Assembly (NCBI RefSeq): GCF_016464365.1
Contig: NZ_JADCUC010000001.1
Location: 372,001-436,000 of the forward strand
Direction: 5' to 3'
Origin: Sandaracinobacteroides hominis
GTDB lineage: Bacteria > Pseudomonadota > Alphaproteobacteria > Sphingomonadales > Sphingomonadaceae
Length of the DNA stretch: 64,000 nt
The translations under genes were made by a program, and so were the position numbers. Of the stretch, positions 8,547 through 16,850 are shown one piece after another; positions within the stretch are counted from its first letter, which is position 1, and the number at the start of each line of letters is the position of its first letter. Under the pieces are notes generated by a model. It was given only the letters and a program-made list of their open reading frames with translations. It ran no database searches and had not been told where the DNA came from.

Positions 8547-9545
8547 CTATAGTTTCACCAGCATCTTGCCGGTGTTCTGGCCGGAGAAGAGGCCGATGAA
8601 GGCGTTGGGGGCGTTTTCGAGGCCTTCGTGGATGGTTTCTTCCCACTTGATGCGGCCTTCGGCGATCCATTTGCCCATGTCCTGCAGGAATTGCAGCTGC
8701 AGGTGGGCATAGTTGGTGACGATGAAGCCCTGCATCTTGAGCGACTTGCCCACCACCAGGATGATGTTTTTCGGGCCGGGCGCGGGTTCGGTGGCGTTGT
8801 AGTCAGCGATCATGCCGCATTCGACGAAGCGGCCGAAGGGGCGGGCGAGTTCGATGGCGACTTCGAGATGTTCGCCGCCGACATTGTCGAAATAGATGTC
8901 GATGCCCTTGGGGGCGGCTTCGCGGACTGCAGCCAGCAGGTTGCCGCAGGTCCGGTAGTTGATGGCGTGATCGACGCCGGCTGCGCGCAGCCAGTCGCAT
9001 TTCTCGTCCGTGCCGGCGGTGGCGACTACGGTGCAGCCGAGGATCTTGGCGACCTGGGCGACGACCGAGCCTACGGCGCCGGCCCCGCCCGAGACGAACA
9101 CGGTTTCGCCGGGCCTCGGTTCGCCGATCTGCGTGAGGCCCGCATAGCCGGTGAGGCCCGGCATCCCGAGGACGCCGAGGAAGGCCTGGGTCGGGACGCC
9201 GGGGATCGAGGGCAGTTTCTGCAGGGCGGTGCCGGCGGCGACGAAGGCGGTGCGCCAGCCGAGCATCGAAAGGACGAGGTCGCCGGGCTTGAACGCCGGA
9301 TCGCCGGAGGCCACGACTTCGCCGATGGCGCCGCCCTGCAACGGTTCGCCGATCTGGAAGGGGGGTACGTAGCTGGGGCGATCGTACATGCGGCCGCGCA
9401 TGTAGGGATCCACCGACATGTAGATATTCCGGACGAGGACATCGCCCGCGCCAGGATCCGGAAGGGTGACGGTGCCTGTCTCGAAATGCTGGGCGGCGGG
9501 CGTGCCTTCGGGGCGGCTCTTCAGAAGGATCTCGCGCGCTTGCAT
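8547..9545 (-). CDS. NADP-dependent MDR-type oxidoreductase (CurA/leukotriene B4 dehydrogenase-like)
   Basis: A 332-residue zinc-free medium-chain reductase. The N-terminal GroES-like domain carries the family mark RNIYMSVDPYMRGRM; the Rossmann domain has SGGAGAVGSVVAQVAKILGC at about residue 150, and YFDNVGGEHLEVAIELA follows. This subfamily reduces C=C bonds of alpha,beta-unsaturated ketones or aldehydes with NADPH; the natural substrate is often unknown. A strong AGGGGAGA site precedes the ATG. The DUF808 gene ends 13 bases upstream on the same strand and could share its transcript. Confidence 0.9.
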   Translation of the reverse strand: MQAREILLKSRPEGTPAAQHFETGTVTLPDPGAGDVLVRNIYMSVDPYMRGRMYDRPSYVPPFQIGEPLQGGAIGEVVASGDPAFKPGDLVLSMLGWRTAFVAAGTALQKLPSIPGVPTQAFLGVLGMPGLTGYAGLTQIGEPRPGETVFVSGGAGAVGSVVAQVAKILGCTVVATAGTDEKCDWLRAAGVDHAINYRTCGNLLAAVREAAPKGIDIYFDNVGGEHLEVAIELARPFGRFVECGMIADYNATEPAPGPKNIILVVGKSLKMQGFIVTNYAHLQLQFLQDMGKWIAEGRIKWEETIHEGLENAPNAFIGLFSGQNTGKMLVKL

Positions 9546-9558
9546 CGATTCTCTCCCC

Positions 9559-10515
9559 TTAGTGCGCTGTTTTGGCAGGCCTGAAGCGATTCCATAGCCC
9601 GACGAGCTGGGCAATCAGCAAGCCCAGCAAGACGCCGAAGATGCCGGCAAAAGTGGCGTTTACGATCCATTCGACGACGGCTTCGCCAACGGGGAAGGCT
9701 GAGGCGATCGCATGCGCCCAGTTGTGCAGCGTGTGCGGGATCGCTGCTGCAAAGCCGATGACGTCGAGGCCGTGGAGGACGATGCCGCCGCCGACCCAGG
9801 CCATCGCCGCCGTACCGATGACGGAAAGCGCAGCCAGCAGTTTTGGCATGCCGGTGACGAGGCCGCGGCCGACGGCTTGCGAGAAGCCACTCTCGTAGCG
9901 GGCGAGGCGGACGCCGATGTCGTCCATCTTTACGATCAGGGCGACCGCGCCATAGACGGCGGCGGTGACGATCAAGGAGACGCCGGCGAGCGCGGCCGCC
10001 TTGGTGGCGATAGACATGTTGCCGAGCGCGCCGAGCGCGATGGCGAGGATTTCGGCCGAGAGGATGAGATCGGTGCGGATGGCGCCGTTCACCATGGTCT
10101 TTTCATGCTCGCCGGTTTCGAGGGCGACGGGCGTGTCAGGATCGTGGGCGCCGTGGTGGAGGCCGAGCTTTTCCATCACCTTTTCCGCAGCTTCGAAGCA
10201 GAGGAAGGCGCCGCCGATCATCAGGAGCGGCGTAAGGGCCTGTGGCAGGAAGGCAGCAAGCGCGATGAAGGCCGGGAGCAGGATCAGCAGCTTGTTGCGC
10301 AGACTGCCCTTGGCGATCTTCCAGATGATGGGAAGCTCGCGGTCTGGCGTGAAGCCGACCACATATTTCGGGGTGACGGCCGCGTCGTCGATGACGACTC
10401 CAGCTGCCTTGGAGCCGGCCTTTGCGGAGGCGGCTGCTACGTCGTCGAGAGAGGAGGCGGCGACTTTCGCGATTGCCGCGATGTCGTCGAGAAGGGCGAT
10501 GAGACCGGAAGCCAT
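9559..10515 (-). CDS. DUF808 family inner-membrane protein
   Basis: A 318-residue protein starting MASGLIALLDDIAAIAKVAA and DDVAAASAKAGSKAAGVVID, the hallmark of DUF808 (E. coli YedI). It then shows several hydrophobic helices: LLILLPAFIALAAFLPQ, LILSAEILAIALGALGN, GVSLIVTAAVYGAVALIV, and a C-terminal FAGIFGVLLGLLIAQLVGLW. The molecular role of the family is not established. The length is usual. It lies upstream of the oxidoreductase on the same strand. Confidence 0.9.
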   Translation of the reverse strand: MASGLIALLDDIAAIAKVAASSLDDVAAASAKAGSKAAGVVIDDAAVTPKYVVGFTPDRELPIIWKIAKGSLRNKLLILLPAFIALAAFLPQALTPLLMIGGAFLCFEAAEKVMEKLGLHHGAHDPDTPVALETGEHEKTMVNGAIRTDLILSAEILAIALGALGNMSIATKAAALAGVSLIVTAAVYGAVALIVKMDDIGVRLARYESGFSQAVGRGLVTGMPKLLAALSVIGTAAMAWVGGGIVLHGLDVIGFAAAIPHTLHNWAHAIASAFPVGEAVVEWIVNATFAGIFGVLLGLLIAQLVGLWNRFRPAKTAH

Positions 10516-10579
10516 GGTGCGGGCTTAGCGAGGCTTTGACGGGAAGGCGAGATGGGAATGGGCATCCTGACCGTCGCGG

Positions 10580-11035
10580 TCAGGATTGCGCCGCGCGGAG
10601 AGAGTCGATCGCTTCGTTGGCGAGCGCGTCGGCGCGTTCGTTCATGGGGTGGCCGCTGTGGCCCTTTACCCACTGCCATTCGATGGCATGTGGCTTTGCG
10701 GCGCGATCGAGGGCCATCCAGAGGTCGGCGTTCTTCACCGGCTCTTTCGAGGCGTTGCGCCAGCCATTCTTCTTCCAGCCGTTGAGCCACTTCATCATGC
10801 CGTCCATCAGGTAGCGGCTGTCGGTGACGAGCGTGACGTGCGAGGGCTTTTTCAGCGCTTCGAGGGCCTTGAGCGCCGCGGTCATTTCCATGCGGTTGTT
10901 GGTGGTGAGGGCTTCGGCGCCCGTCAGTTCCTTTTCGTGGGAGCCGGATTGCAGGATCGCGGCCCAGCCGCCGGGGCCGGGATTGCCCTTGCAGGCGCCA
11001 TCGGTGGTGATCCGGACTTCAGGAAGCGCGGGCAT
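10580..11035 (-). CDS. rnhA: ribonuclease HI
   Basis: Degrades RNA in RNA-DNA hybrids during replication. The 151-residue protein has all four metal-binding acids: D12 ([11 protein letters not shown]), E50 (NNRMEM), D72 (VTDSRYL) and D136 ([13 protein letters not shown]), plus H126 in VKGHSGH. The spacing equals that of the E. coli enzyme shifted by two. The handle region [19 protein letters not shown] is present. Its start overlaps the end of thrB by 17 bases; the ispH-thrB-rnhA order suggests one operon. Confidence 0.97.
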   Translation of the reverse strand: MPALPEVRITTDGACKGNPGPGGWAAILQSGSHEKELTGAEALTTNNRMEMTAALKALEALKKPSHVTLVTDSRYLMDGMMKWLNGWKKNGWRNASKEPVKNADLWMALDRAAKPHAIEWQWVKGHSGHPMNERADALANEAIDSLRAAQS

Positions 11036-11960
11036 AATGTTCGAGCCGGCGGGCGAAGGGGAGGGGGTCCTTGCGCTGGACGAGCGCGTCTGACTGAGGG
11101 GCGAGCCAGTCCTGCGCGCGGGAGAGGAGGAAGCGCAGCGAGGCGCCCTGCGCCAGCAGCGGGAAGCTGGTGCGCTCGGCGGGGGTTAGCGGGCGGATGC
11201 TCTCATAGCCGTCGAATAGCGCCCGTTCGTGGGCGGGCAGGGGGGCGCTGCCATCCCTGGGGAAGGCCCAGGCGGCGTGCAGGACGGCGAGATCGTAGGC
11301 ATAGAGGCCGGTGCAGGCGAAATAGAAATCGATGAGGCCGGTGACGCGGTTGCCGAGCATCAGCACATTGTCCGGGAAGAGATCGGCGTGGATGGTGCCG
11401 CCGGGGAGGTCTGCCGGCCAGTTGGCGGTGACGTCTGCGAGGCGCGATTTGACGAGGGCCGCGAGGCCCGGTTCGATACTGTCGAGGCCGGAGGCGATTT
11501 CGCGCGCGGTTGCATTCCACCAGTCGGGGCCAAGGCCGTTTTGGCGCTGGGCGGTGAAGCCGGCGCCGGCGAGGTGGAGGCGGGCGAGGGCTTCGCCGGC
11601 GCTGCGGGCCTGTTCGGCGGTGGGTTGCGAGACGGAGACGCCGGGGAGGAACTGGATGAGGCAGGCGGCCTTTCCGGCGACCTCTTGCAACGCTTCGCCG
11701 GAGCGGTCGCGGATGGGACGGGGGACGGGGAGGCCGGCCCTTGCCAGATGCTCCATCAGTTCGATGAACCAGGGCAGCTCGGCGATGTCGATCCGGCGTT
11801 CGTAGAGGGTGAGGATGAAGCGGTCTGTCGTCGTTTCGACGAGGAAGTTGCTGTTGGAGACGCCTTCGGCGATGCCCTTGGCGCTGACGAGGGCGCCGGT
11901 TTCATAGCGGGCGAGAAATGCCTCCAGCGCTTCGGCCGGGACATCGGTGTAGACGGCCAT
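11019..11960 (-). CDS. thrB: homoserine kinase, aminoglycoside-phosphotransferase fold
   Basis: Phosphorylates homoserine for threonine synthesis. This is the APH-fold ThrB found in alpha- and some gammaproteobacteria, not the GHMP kinase. In 313 residues it shows the start [19 protein letters not shown], the nucleotide-loop segment [33 protein letters not shown], the catalytic loop [14 protein letters not shown] and the metal segment [11 protein letters not shown]. The ATG is 7 bases from the ispH stop; rnhA overlaps its end. The arrangement points to an ispH-thrB-rnhA operon. Confidence 0.95.
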   Translation of the reverse strand: MAVYTDVPAEALEAFLARYETGALVSAKGIAEGVSNSNFLVETTTDRFILTLYERRIDIAELPWFIELMEHLARAGLPVPRPIRDRSGEALQEVAGKAACLIQFLPGVSVSQPTAEQARSAGEALARLHLAGAGFTAQRQNGLGPDWWNATAREIASGLDSIEPGLAALVKSRLADVTANWPADLPGGTIHADLFPDNVLMLGNRVTGLIDFYFACTGLYAYDLAVLHAAWAFPRDGSAPLPAHERALFDGYESIRPLTPAERTSFPLLAQGASLRFLLSRAQDWLAPQSDALVQRKDPLPFARRLEHYARAS

Positions 11961-11967
11961 GGCGTTG

Positions 11968-12927
11968 TCAGGCGTCGATGAGGGCGCGGGGCAGCTTGAA
12001 GACCACTTCCTCGGTGGCGGTGGTGACTTCCTGGACTGACACCTCGAAGCGGGTGCGCACGGCGTCGATCACTTCCTGAACGAGCACTTCGGGGGCGGAG
12101 GCGCCGGCGGTGATGCCGAGCATCCTGACGCCCTCGAACCAGCTCCAGTCGATGAATTCGGCGCGCTGGATAAGATGCGCCTGGGCGCCTTCGCGGGCGG
12201 CGACTTCGCGCAGCCGCTGGGAGTTGCTGCTGTTTTCGGCGCCGATGACGAGGACGAGTTCGCAGCTGCGGGCGATTGCCTTTACCGCGGTCTGGCGGTT
12301 GGAGGTGGCGTAGCAGATGTCCTCGCCCTTGGGGCCGTTGATGCTGGGAAAGCGGCGCTGGAGCGTGGCGACGATGTCGGCGGTGTCGTCGACCGAGAGT
12401 GTCGTCTGGGTGAGGAAGCCGAGATCGGCGGTTGGCGGGCTGACGCTTTCGGCGTCTTCCACCGTCTCTATCAGCGTCATTGCGCCTTCCGGCACCTGGC
12501 CGAAGGTGCCGATCACCTCCGGGTGGCCGGCGTGGCCGACGAAGAGGATATGCTTGCCCTGCTGCACCAGGCGTTCCGCCTGGCGGTGCACCTTGGAGAC
12601 GAGCGGGCAGGTAGCATCGAGCCAATCGAGGCCGCGCGACTGGGCAGTGGCCGGAATCGCCTTGGGGACGCCGTGGGCGGAGAAGATGACCTGGGCGCCA
12701 TCGGGCACTTCGTCCAGTTCCTTCACGAAGACGGCGCCCTTGGCCTTCAGGCTGTCTACCACGAAGCGGTTGTGGACGATTTCATGGCGCACATAGACCG
12801 GGGCGCCATGTTTCTGCAGCGCCAGCTCCACGATCTGGATTGCGCGCTCTACGCCGGCGCAGAAGCCGCGCGGGGCCGCGACGAGAATGGAGAGCTGGGG
12901 GCGATCGGCTGTGGGGCTTGCGTTCAT
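11968..12927 (-). CDS. ispH: 4-hydroxy-3-methylbut-2-enyl diphosphate reductase IspH
   Basis: The last enzyme of the non-mevalonate isoprenoid pathway, making IPP and DMAPP with a [4Fe-4S] cluster. The three cluster ligands are C23 (APRGFCAGV), C107 (DATCPLV) and C205 (ICYATSN); the substrate-site histidines lie in VRHEIVHN and HAGHPEV, and [10 protein letters not shown] is conserved. The 319-residue form begins [19 protein letters not shown]; a longer upstream extension is rejected because it lacks family similarity. First gene of a probable ispH-thrB-rnhA operon, divergent from the lipoprotein at 13038. Confidence 0.97.
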   Translation of the reverse strand: MNASPTADRPQLSILVAAPRGFCAGVERAIQIVELALQKHGAPVYVRHEIVHNRFVVDSLKAKGAVFVKELDEVPDGAQVIFSAHGVPKAIPATAQSRGLDWLDATCPLVSKVHRQAERLVQQGKHILFVGHAGHPEVIGTFGQVPEGAMTLIETVEDAESVSPPTADLGFLTQTTLSVDDTADIVATLQRRFPSINGPKGEDICYATSNRQTAVKAIARSCELVLVIGAENSSNSQRLREVAAREGAQAHLIQRAEFIDWSWFEGVRMLGITAGASAPEVLVQEVIDAVRTRFEVSVQEVTTATEEVVFKLPRALIDA

Positions 12928-13037
12928 GTTGGCCCTCTTAGGGGAACATGCGGCCGCCATGAAGCCCCTTCCCAACTTGGGTGCGGCGCGCCTAAGGGAC
13001 GCAGGATATGGGGCGTGGGAACCAGGAGACACCGAGT

Positions 13038-13661
13038 TTGTCGAAGGCTTATCTGTTTGTCGGGCTTGCCGCGGCTGCGATCGCGCTGACGGGCTGTAAC
13101 CAGAACCCGCTGAAGGTGAAGCGTTCGGCGTGCCCGGCGGTTGCGATCCCGACCTATACCGGTTCGGTCACCCGCTTTGATCCGCCGCAGAGCCGCAACG
13201 CCGATGCCATCGAGCTGACGGCGCAGATTACGGACGTGCAGGGCAATTGCATCGAGGGGCCGGAATTCCTGACCACCGACGTGACCTATACGGTTACCGC
13301 GCAGCGCCGGAAGGCGGGCGGGGCAAAGCAGGTGTATCTGCCGATCTTCATCGCCATGGCGCAGGGCGGAAACGTGCTGGTTTCCAAGCAGGTTACCGGG
13401 GTGATGCTGGAGTTCCAGGACGGACAGCTGCGTACGCAGACGAGCGGTGGGGCGCGGGCCGATGTGCACCGTTCAGCCGTAACGCTGCCGCCGGAGGTGC
13501 AGGCGCGCATTACCCGCGAGCGCAAGCCCGACGAGCCGGATGCGCTGGTGGACCCGCTTTCCGATCCGCAGGTGCGGGCGGCCGTGCGCGCCTCCAGCTT
13601 TGAAGTGCTGGTCGGTTTCCAGCTGGATGATGCCAGCCTTGCCTATAATGTCGGGAAGTAA
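13038..13661 (+). CDS. hypothetical outer-membrane-type lipoprotein
   Basis: About 207 residues. A short signal sequence ([19 protein letters not shown]) ends in a lipobox with Cys at about residue 20, so the mature protein should be lipid-anchored; residue +2 is Asn, not Asp, which favours outer-membrane sorting. The TTG at 13038 is chosen because an AGGAGA site lies 9 bases upstream and it places the signal at the start; the ATG at 13008 would add ten polar residues. The body ([39 protein letters not shown]) is conserved-looking but has no function I can name. Two cysteines outside the lipobox could pair. Confidence 0.75.
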   Translation: MSKAYLFVGLAAAAIALTGCNQNPLKVKRSACPAVAIPTYTGSVTRFDPPQSRNADAIELTAQITDVQGNCIEGPEFLTTDVTYTVTAQRRKAGGAKQVYLPIFIAMAQGGNVLVSKQVTGVMLEFQDGQLRTQTSGGARADVHRSAVTLPPEVQARITRERKPDEPDALVDPLSDPQVRAAVRASSFEVLVGFQLDDASLAYNVGK

Positions 13662-13734
13662 CCGGCTATCTTGACGAAGGGGCTGCCCTCTCTCTATGGG
13701 CGCCCTCCCGAGCGGAATGCCGCCCGGAGCGCGT

Positions 13735-13812
13735 GGCGACCGTAGCTCAATTGGTTAGAGCGCCGGTTTGTGGTACCGGAGGTTGCGGGTTCGAGACCCG
13801 TCGGTCGCCCCA
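13735..13812 (+). tRNA. tRNA-His (GTG)
   Basis: A complete cloverleaf: acceptor GCGACCG/CGGTCGC, D arm from GCTC, anticodon stem CCGGT/ACCGG with loop TTGTGGT (anticodon GTG), T arm GCGGG-TTCGAGA-CCCGT. The extra G at -1 (13735) faces C73, the identity mark of tRNA-His, and CCA is encoded at 13810-13812. Confidence 0.97.
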
Positions 13813-13866
13813 GCGTTATCCGCAAGTGACTGCACGCGCAGTCAAATCCAGCCGTCAGGTGGCAAG

Positions 13867-14025
13867 TTGAAAAGCGAACAGGGCTATGGAGTGCTGCTGC
13901 TGCCGGGCCTTTTGGGCGGGCTGGCGGTCGGCATTGCCGTGGGGCAGCCTTCGGCGGGCACGGTGATCGGGCTGGGGCTGGGGGCGCTGGCGGCCCTGTT
14001 GTTGCGCCTGCGCGGGAAGCGCTGA
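13867..14025 (+). CDS. small two-helix membrane protein
   Basis: A 52-residue hydrophobic protein, LKSEQGYGVLLLPGLLGGLA followed by VGIAVGQPSAGTVIGLGLG and ALAALLLRLRGKR. Two glycine-rich membrane helices are separated by a polar turn, with a basic C-terminus. The start is a TTG with AGGTGG seven bases upstream; no ATG or GTG is available in frame after the tRNA-His gene. I do not recognise a family. Its last codons and stop are duplicated immediately downstream. Confidence 0.55.
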   Translation: MKSEQGYGVLLLPGLLGGLAVGIAVGQPSAGTVIGLGLGALAALLLRLRGKR

Positions 14026-14051
14026 GCTGGGACTGCGCGGGAAGCGCTGAG
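14008..14051. repeat. 19-base direct repeat, 25-base period
   Basis: CTGCGCGGGAAGCGCTGAG occurs at 14008-14026 and again at 14033-14051, separated by CTGGGA. The first copy is the last codons and stop of the small membrane protein gene; the second is non-coding. It looks like a recent local duplication. Confidence 0.85.
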
Positions 14052-14057
14052 GCAGGT

Positions 14058-14771
14058 TCAGGGTAGAGCCCGCGAGATCCAGACGACGCGGCCGATTATT
14101 TTCACGCCGGCGGGATCGCAATCCGGAAAGGATGGCCAGGCAGCATTGTCTGCAAGGATGGCGATGCGCCGGGTCACCGGATGCACCGACAGGCGGCGGA
14201 TGTTGAGGCTGGGGCCGGATTCTATCGCGTAGATGCCGTCGCGGGCCGAGACGCAATCGTGGGTGTCGACCAGGATCAGGTCTCCGGCGAAGAGCGTGGG
14301 CGACATCGAATCGCCCTCTACCTGCAGCGCGGAGAGGCCGGGGATTACCGATAGTTCGAGCTGGCGGACGAACCGCGCATCGAGATCGAGTGGACGGACC
14401 GCCGGATCGCGGGAATCGACAAAGCCGACCCGGAGCAGCGGCTGGCGCGCTGAATCGGGCGATACGCTGACGCTGGCGTGCGGAGGGCCGCCGAGCCTTG
14501 CTTCGCTGACGCCGAAATGCGCGGAGAGAATGCGCCGGTCGGTTTCCGACAGGCGGCGGGGGATGCCGCGCTTGATGAACTGCTGGATGTAGGCCGGGTT
14601 GCGGCCGAGCAGGCGCGATACCTCTGCATAGCCGGTGCCGGAGCGCTGGATCAGCAGATCGAGAAGCTGCTGGACCGATTCCCCGGAGCTTTCGCGCTGG
14701 GGTTCCTGCCCGTGTTCCATTTGGGGTTCCACGGTGGCGGCGCCGACGCTGTGGAGGGTTGGTTCAGACAT
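14058..14771 (-). CDS. S24/LexA-fold repressor-like protein, catalytic Lys replaced
   Basis: A 237-residue protein with an N-terminal lambda-repressor-like HTH region (YAEVSRLLGRNPAYIQQFIK, about 48-67) and a C-terminal S24 peptidase fold. The nucleophile Ser is present (S155 in VEGDSMSPTL), followed by AGDLILVDT. In LexA the general base is the Lys of V-K-R-L; the matching place here reads I-R-R-L, so it is Arg192. No Ala-Gly cleavage site is obvious in the linker. It may therefore be a stable repressor rather than one that cleaves itself after DNA damage. It faces a small HTH gene across a phased operator. Confidence 0.8.
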   Translation of the reverse strand: MSEPTLHSVGAATVEPQMEHGQEPQRESSGESVQQLLDLLIQRSGTGYAEVSRLLGRNPAYIQQFIKRGIPRRLSETDRRILSAHFGVSEARLGGPPHASVSVSPDSARQPLLRVGFVDSRDPAVRPLDLDARFVRQLELSVIPGLSALQVEGDSMSPTLFAGDLILVDTHDCVSARDGIYAIESGPSLNIRRLSVHPVTRRIAILADNAAWPSFPDCDPAGVKIIGRVVWISRALP

Positions 14772-14810
14772 TATGAGAGGAGCCCCTGCTTCCGTTTACC
14801 TTCTTTATCA

Positions 14811-14836
14811 TAGGAATTAGCCTAGACTAGTAGGAA
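14811..14836. promoter_or_regulatory. phased half-site array between two regulator genes
   Basis: TAGG at 14811, CCTA at 14821 and TAGG at 14831 are alternating inverted half-sites exactly 10 bases apart; the outer two extend to TAGGAA (14811-14816 and 14831-14836). It lies 40 bases upstream of the S24-type repressor start and overlaps its likely promoter (TATGAT on the minus strand at 14806-14811). The geometry fits cooperative binding of dimers on one face of the helix. Confidence 0.5.
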
Positions 14837-14940
14837 ACCAACCATCAGGTTCAATTTGGTCGATTCGGAAGGCGCGGAGTGGGCGCCGCCGGTTTTTCCG
14901 GACGGATCGACCATGGGTCGACATGTGGAGTGTTGCGATC

Positions 14941-15165
14941 ATGTCCCTATTGTATGCCATTGAGACCTGCCTGAGACTGACAAATATCCCGCCGTCGCGC
15001 TTTGGCCGGGAAAGTGTGCGCGACCCGCGGCTGGTTCACGACATGCGTCGGGGCCGCGAGCCGGGGCGCAAGGTGGAACAGCGCGTGCGGCTTCATATCG
15101 ATACGGTGATGAGCCAGTTGCCGGAACGTGGCGGCCAGCGCGCTTCCCGACGGAATTCATTCTGA
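14941..15165 (+). CDS. small HTH DNA-binding protein
   Basis: A 74-residue protein. MSLLYAIETCLRLTNIPPS, RFGRESVRDPRLVHDMRRGR and EPGRKVEQRVRLHI make a compact helix-turn-helix of the kind often seen in sphingomonads as a short stand-alone protein (pattern: P-S/T-R-F-G-R ... D-P-R-L-V ... G-R-E-P). The C-terminal 15 residues are basic and probably disordered. It is divergent from the S24-type repressor and shares its control region, and its stop overlaps the start of the next gene (TGATG). A Cro-like or antagonist role is inference. An upstream ATG at 14923 would add six residues. Confidence 0.6.
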   Translation: MSLLYAIETCLRLTNIPPSRFGRESVRDPRLVHDMRRGREPGRKVEQRVRLHIDTVMSQLPERGGQRASRRNSF

Positions 15166-15542
15166 TGCGGGCGGGGCTTACGGATCCGCACATCCGGCTG
15201 CTGCGGAGGATGCGCGAATGGATCTCGACCGACCCGTGGTTTGTCGACTGGCGGGATCGCGGCGGCAAGCCTTCGCTGGCGATCGAGAGCTTTGACAGTG
15301 CGCCCTGGGCCAGCCTGACCTTCAGTGGCATGCGGCATGTGCTGGATGTGCGGCTGGACGGCGCCGGGACGGACGTGGAGCAGGCGCTGGCGCAGCTACG
15401 CGAACAGCTGCCGGAAACCGATCTGGGGATCGCTGGCCATTTTCTGGCAGAGATACAGGTTGTCGAAACTGCACTGGAAATTGGCGAGGATGGGCGCACG
15501 TCGCTGTGCCTCCGTGTGGAGGCACTGACCATAGAGGAATAG
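15165..15542 (+). CDS. hypothetical protein coupled to small HTH gene
   Basis: A 125-residue soluble protein, MRAGLTDPHIRLLRRMREWI, STDPWFVDWRDRGGKPSLAI, then short beta-like segments (WASLTFSGMRHVLDVRLDGA, HFLAEIQVVETALEI, TSLCLRVEALTIEE). No signal peptide or membrane helix. I do not recognise the family. The start overlaps the previous stop by one base (TGATG), so it is translated together with the small HTH protein and is likely to work with it. The alternating strands could form a small beta sheet; no catalytic motif is visible. Confidence 0.6.
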   Translation: MRAGLTDPHIRLLRRMREWISTDPWFVDWRDRGGKPSLAIESFDSAPWASLTFSGMRHVLDVRLDGAGTDVEQALAQLREQLPETDLGIAGHFLAEIQVVETALEIGEDGRTSLCLRVEALTIEE

Positions 15543-15704
15543 GAATTTAACGCAAGTGCTGCCGATAGGCGTAGGAATAATCATTTGATGCGTTCCTGCA
15601 AATCGAGTGGTGCTCAAATTATGTTGTGCGAGCGTTCCGAACTGGGCTAGCAATTGAGTCGCGCGCAAATTGGGCGTGAACGAGATTCTGGTCAGGGCAA
15701 GGGA

Positions 15705-16850
15705 ATGGCCGTGGGGACGAACTTGGCGAACGCGGCCGGTGTGGGTGCCGCTGGCGGGGACCGGATCGGAAAGGGCCGTATCGGAACTGCCTGGGGGCTG
15801 GCGGCGCTGTTGGCCGCCGGCCTCGCCCTATCCGCTTGTGCAAGCGGCGAGCCTGCCAAGGTCGCAGACGAAACGGTGCCGGTGGTGCTGCACCGGGTTG
15901 GCGATTCGGTTGGGGTTCGCACAGGCACGGCGGCCGGCACGGTGCGACTGCGGCGGGAAACACCGCTGGCCTTTGTGAGCGACGGGCGGGTGCTTTCGGT
16001 TTCGGTGCGTGAGGGCGACGTGGTGCGCGCCGGTCAGCAGCTGGCGCAGCTGGACCGCACGGCGATCGATGCCGCGGTGCAGTCGGCGGATTCGCGGGCA
16101 CGGCAATCGGAGGCGGAGGCCCGCCGCCAGCGCGACCTCTACACCAAGGGATGGGTGACGAAGGCACGGGTTGAGGCTGCTGATGCGGCGGCCGAGGCGG
16201 CGCGGGCCGAGAAAAGTTCGGCACAGTTCACCCAGCGTTTCGCGACGATCGCGGCGCCTGCCGGCGGGGTGGTCTTGCAGCGGCTGGCGGAGCCGGGGCA
16301 GACACTGGCGGCAGGCACGCCGGTGATCCTGCTGGGAGAATTTTCCAGCGGTTTCGTGTTGCGGGTGCGGATGCCAGCCGGGCAGGCGGCCGGCTTGCGG
16401 CGCGGAGAGGGTGCGACGGTAACGTTCCGGGACGGCGCCGCGCCCCCGATGGCGGCGCGGATCATCGAGATTGCCGGTCGGGCCGATCCGCGCACCGGAA
16501 CCTTCCAGGTGGAGTTTGCGCTGCCGGCCAATCCGGCGCTGCGGTCCGGGCTGATCGCCGATGTGGCACTGCCGGCTGGAGGTGCAGAGGGTGCGCCGGT
16601 GCTGATCCCCTCGACGGCGCTGTTTTCGGCGCGGGCGGACGAGGGTTTCGTCTGGCGCTATGCGGACGGCGGTGTTGCCAGGGCGCAGATGGTGAAGCTG
16701 GGCGCGGTTTCGGGCGAGGGTGTCGAAGTGGTTTCCGGGCTGGCGCGCGGTGACCGGATTGTCGCCGCCGGGGTGAACCGGCTGGTGGAAGGGCAGAAGC
16801 TGCAGGTGGTGGCCGATCCGGCGCAGACGCGCCTGGCCGCTGCGCGATGA
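15705..16850 (+). CDS. RND efflux periplasmic adaptor (membrane-fusion lipoprotein)
   Basis: A membrane-fusion protein of about 381 residues that links an RND pump to an outer-membrane channel. It has a lipobox (AAGLALSAC), a biotinyl-lipoyl-like half (FVSDGRVLSVSVREGDVVRA, GQQLAQLDRT), a helical hairpin rich in Ala/Arg/Glu (about 140-200), the second lipoyl half (FATIAAPAGGVVLQRLAEPG), and a beta-barrel/membrane-proximal end (ALRSGLIADVALPAGG). The ATG at 15705 has AGGGCAAGGGA upstream. Its stop overlaps the start of the pump gene by 4 bases. No outer-membrane channel is encoded with it; the TolC at 24055 could serve. Confidence 0.9.
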   Translation: MAVGTNLANAAGVGAAGGDRIGKGRIGTAWGLAALLAAGLALSACASGEPAKVADETVPVVLHRVGDSVGVRTGTAAGTVRLRRETPLAFVSDGRVLSVSVREGDVVRAGQQLAQLDRTAIDAAVQSADSRARQSEAEARRQRDLYTKGWVTKARVEAADAAAEAARAEKSSAQFTQRFATIAAPAGGVVLQRLAEPGQTLAAGTPVILLGEFSSGFVLRVRMPAGQAAGLRRGEGATVTFRDGAAPPMAARIIEIAGRADPRTGTFQVEFALPANPALRSGLIADVALPAGGAEGAPVLIPSTALFSARADEGFVWRYADGGVARAQMVKLGAVSGEGVEVVSGLARGDRIVAAGVNRLVEGQKLQVVADPAQTRLAAAR

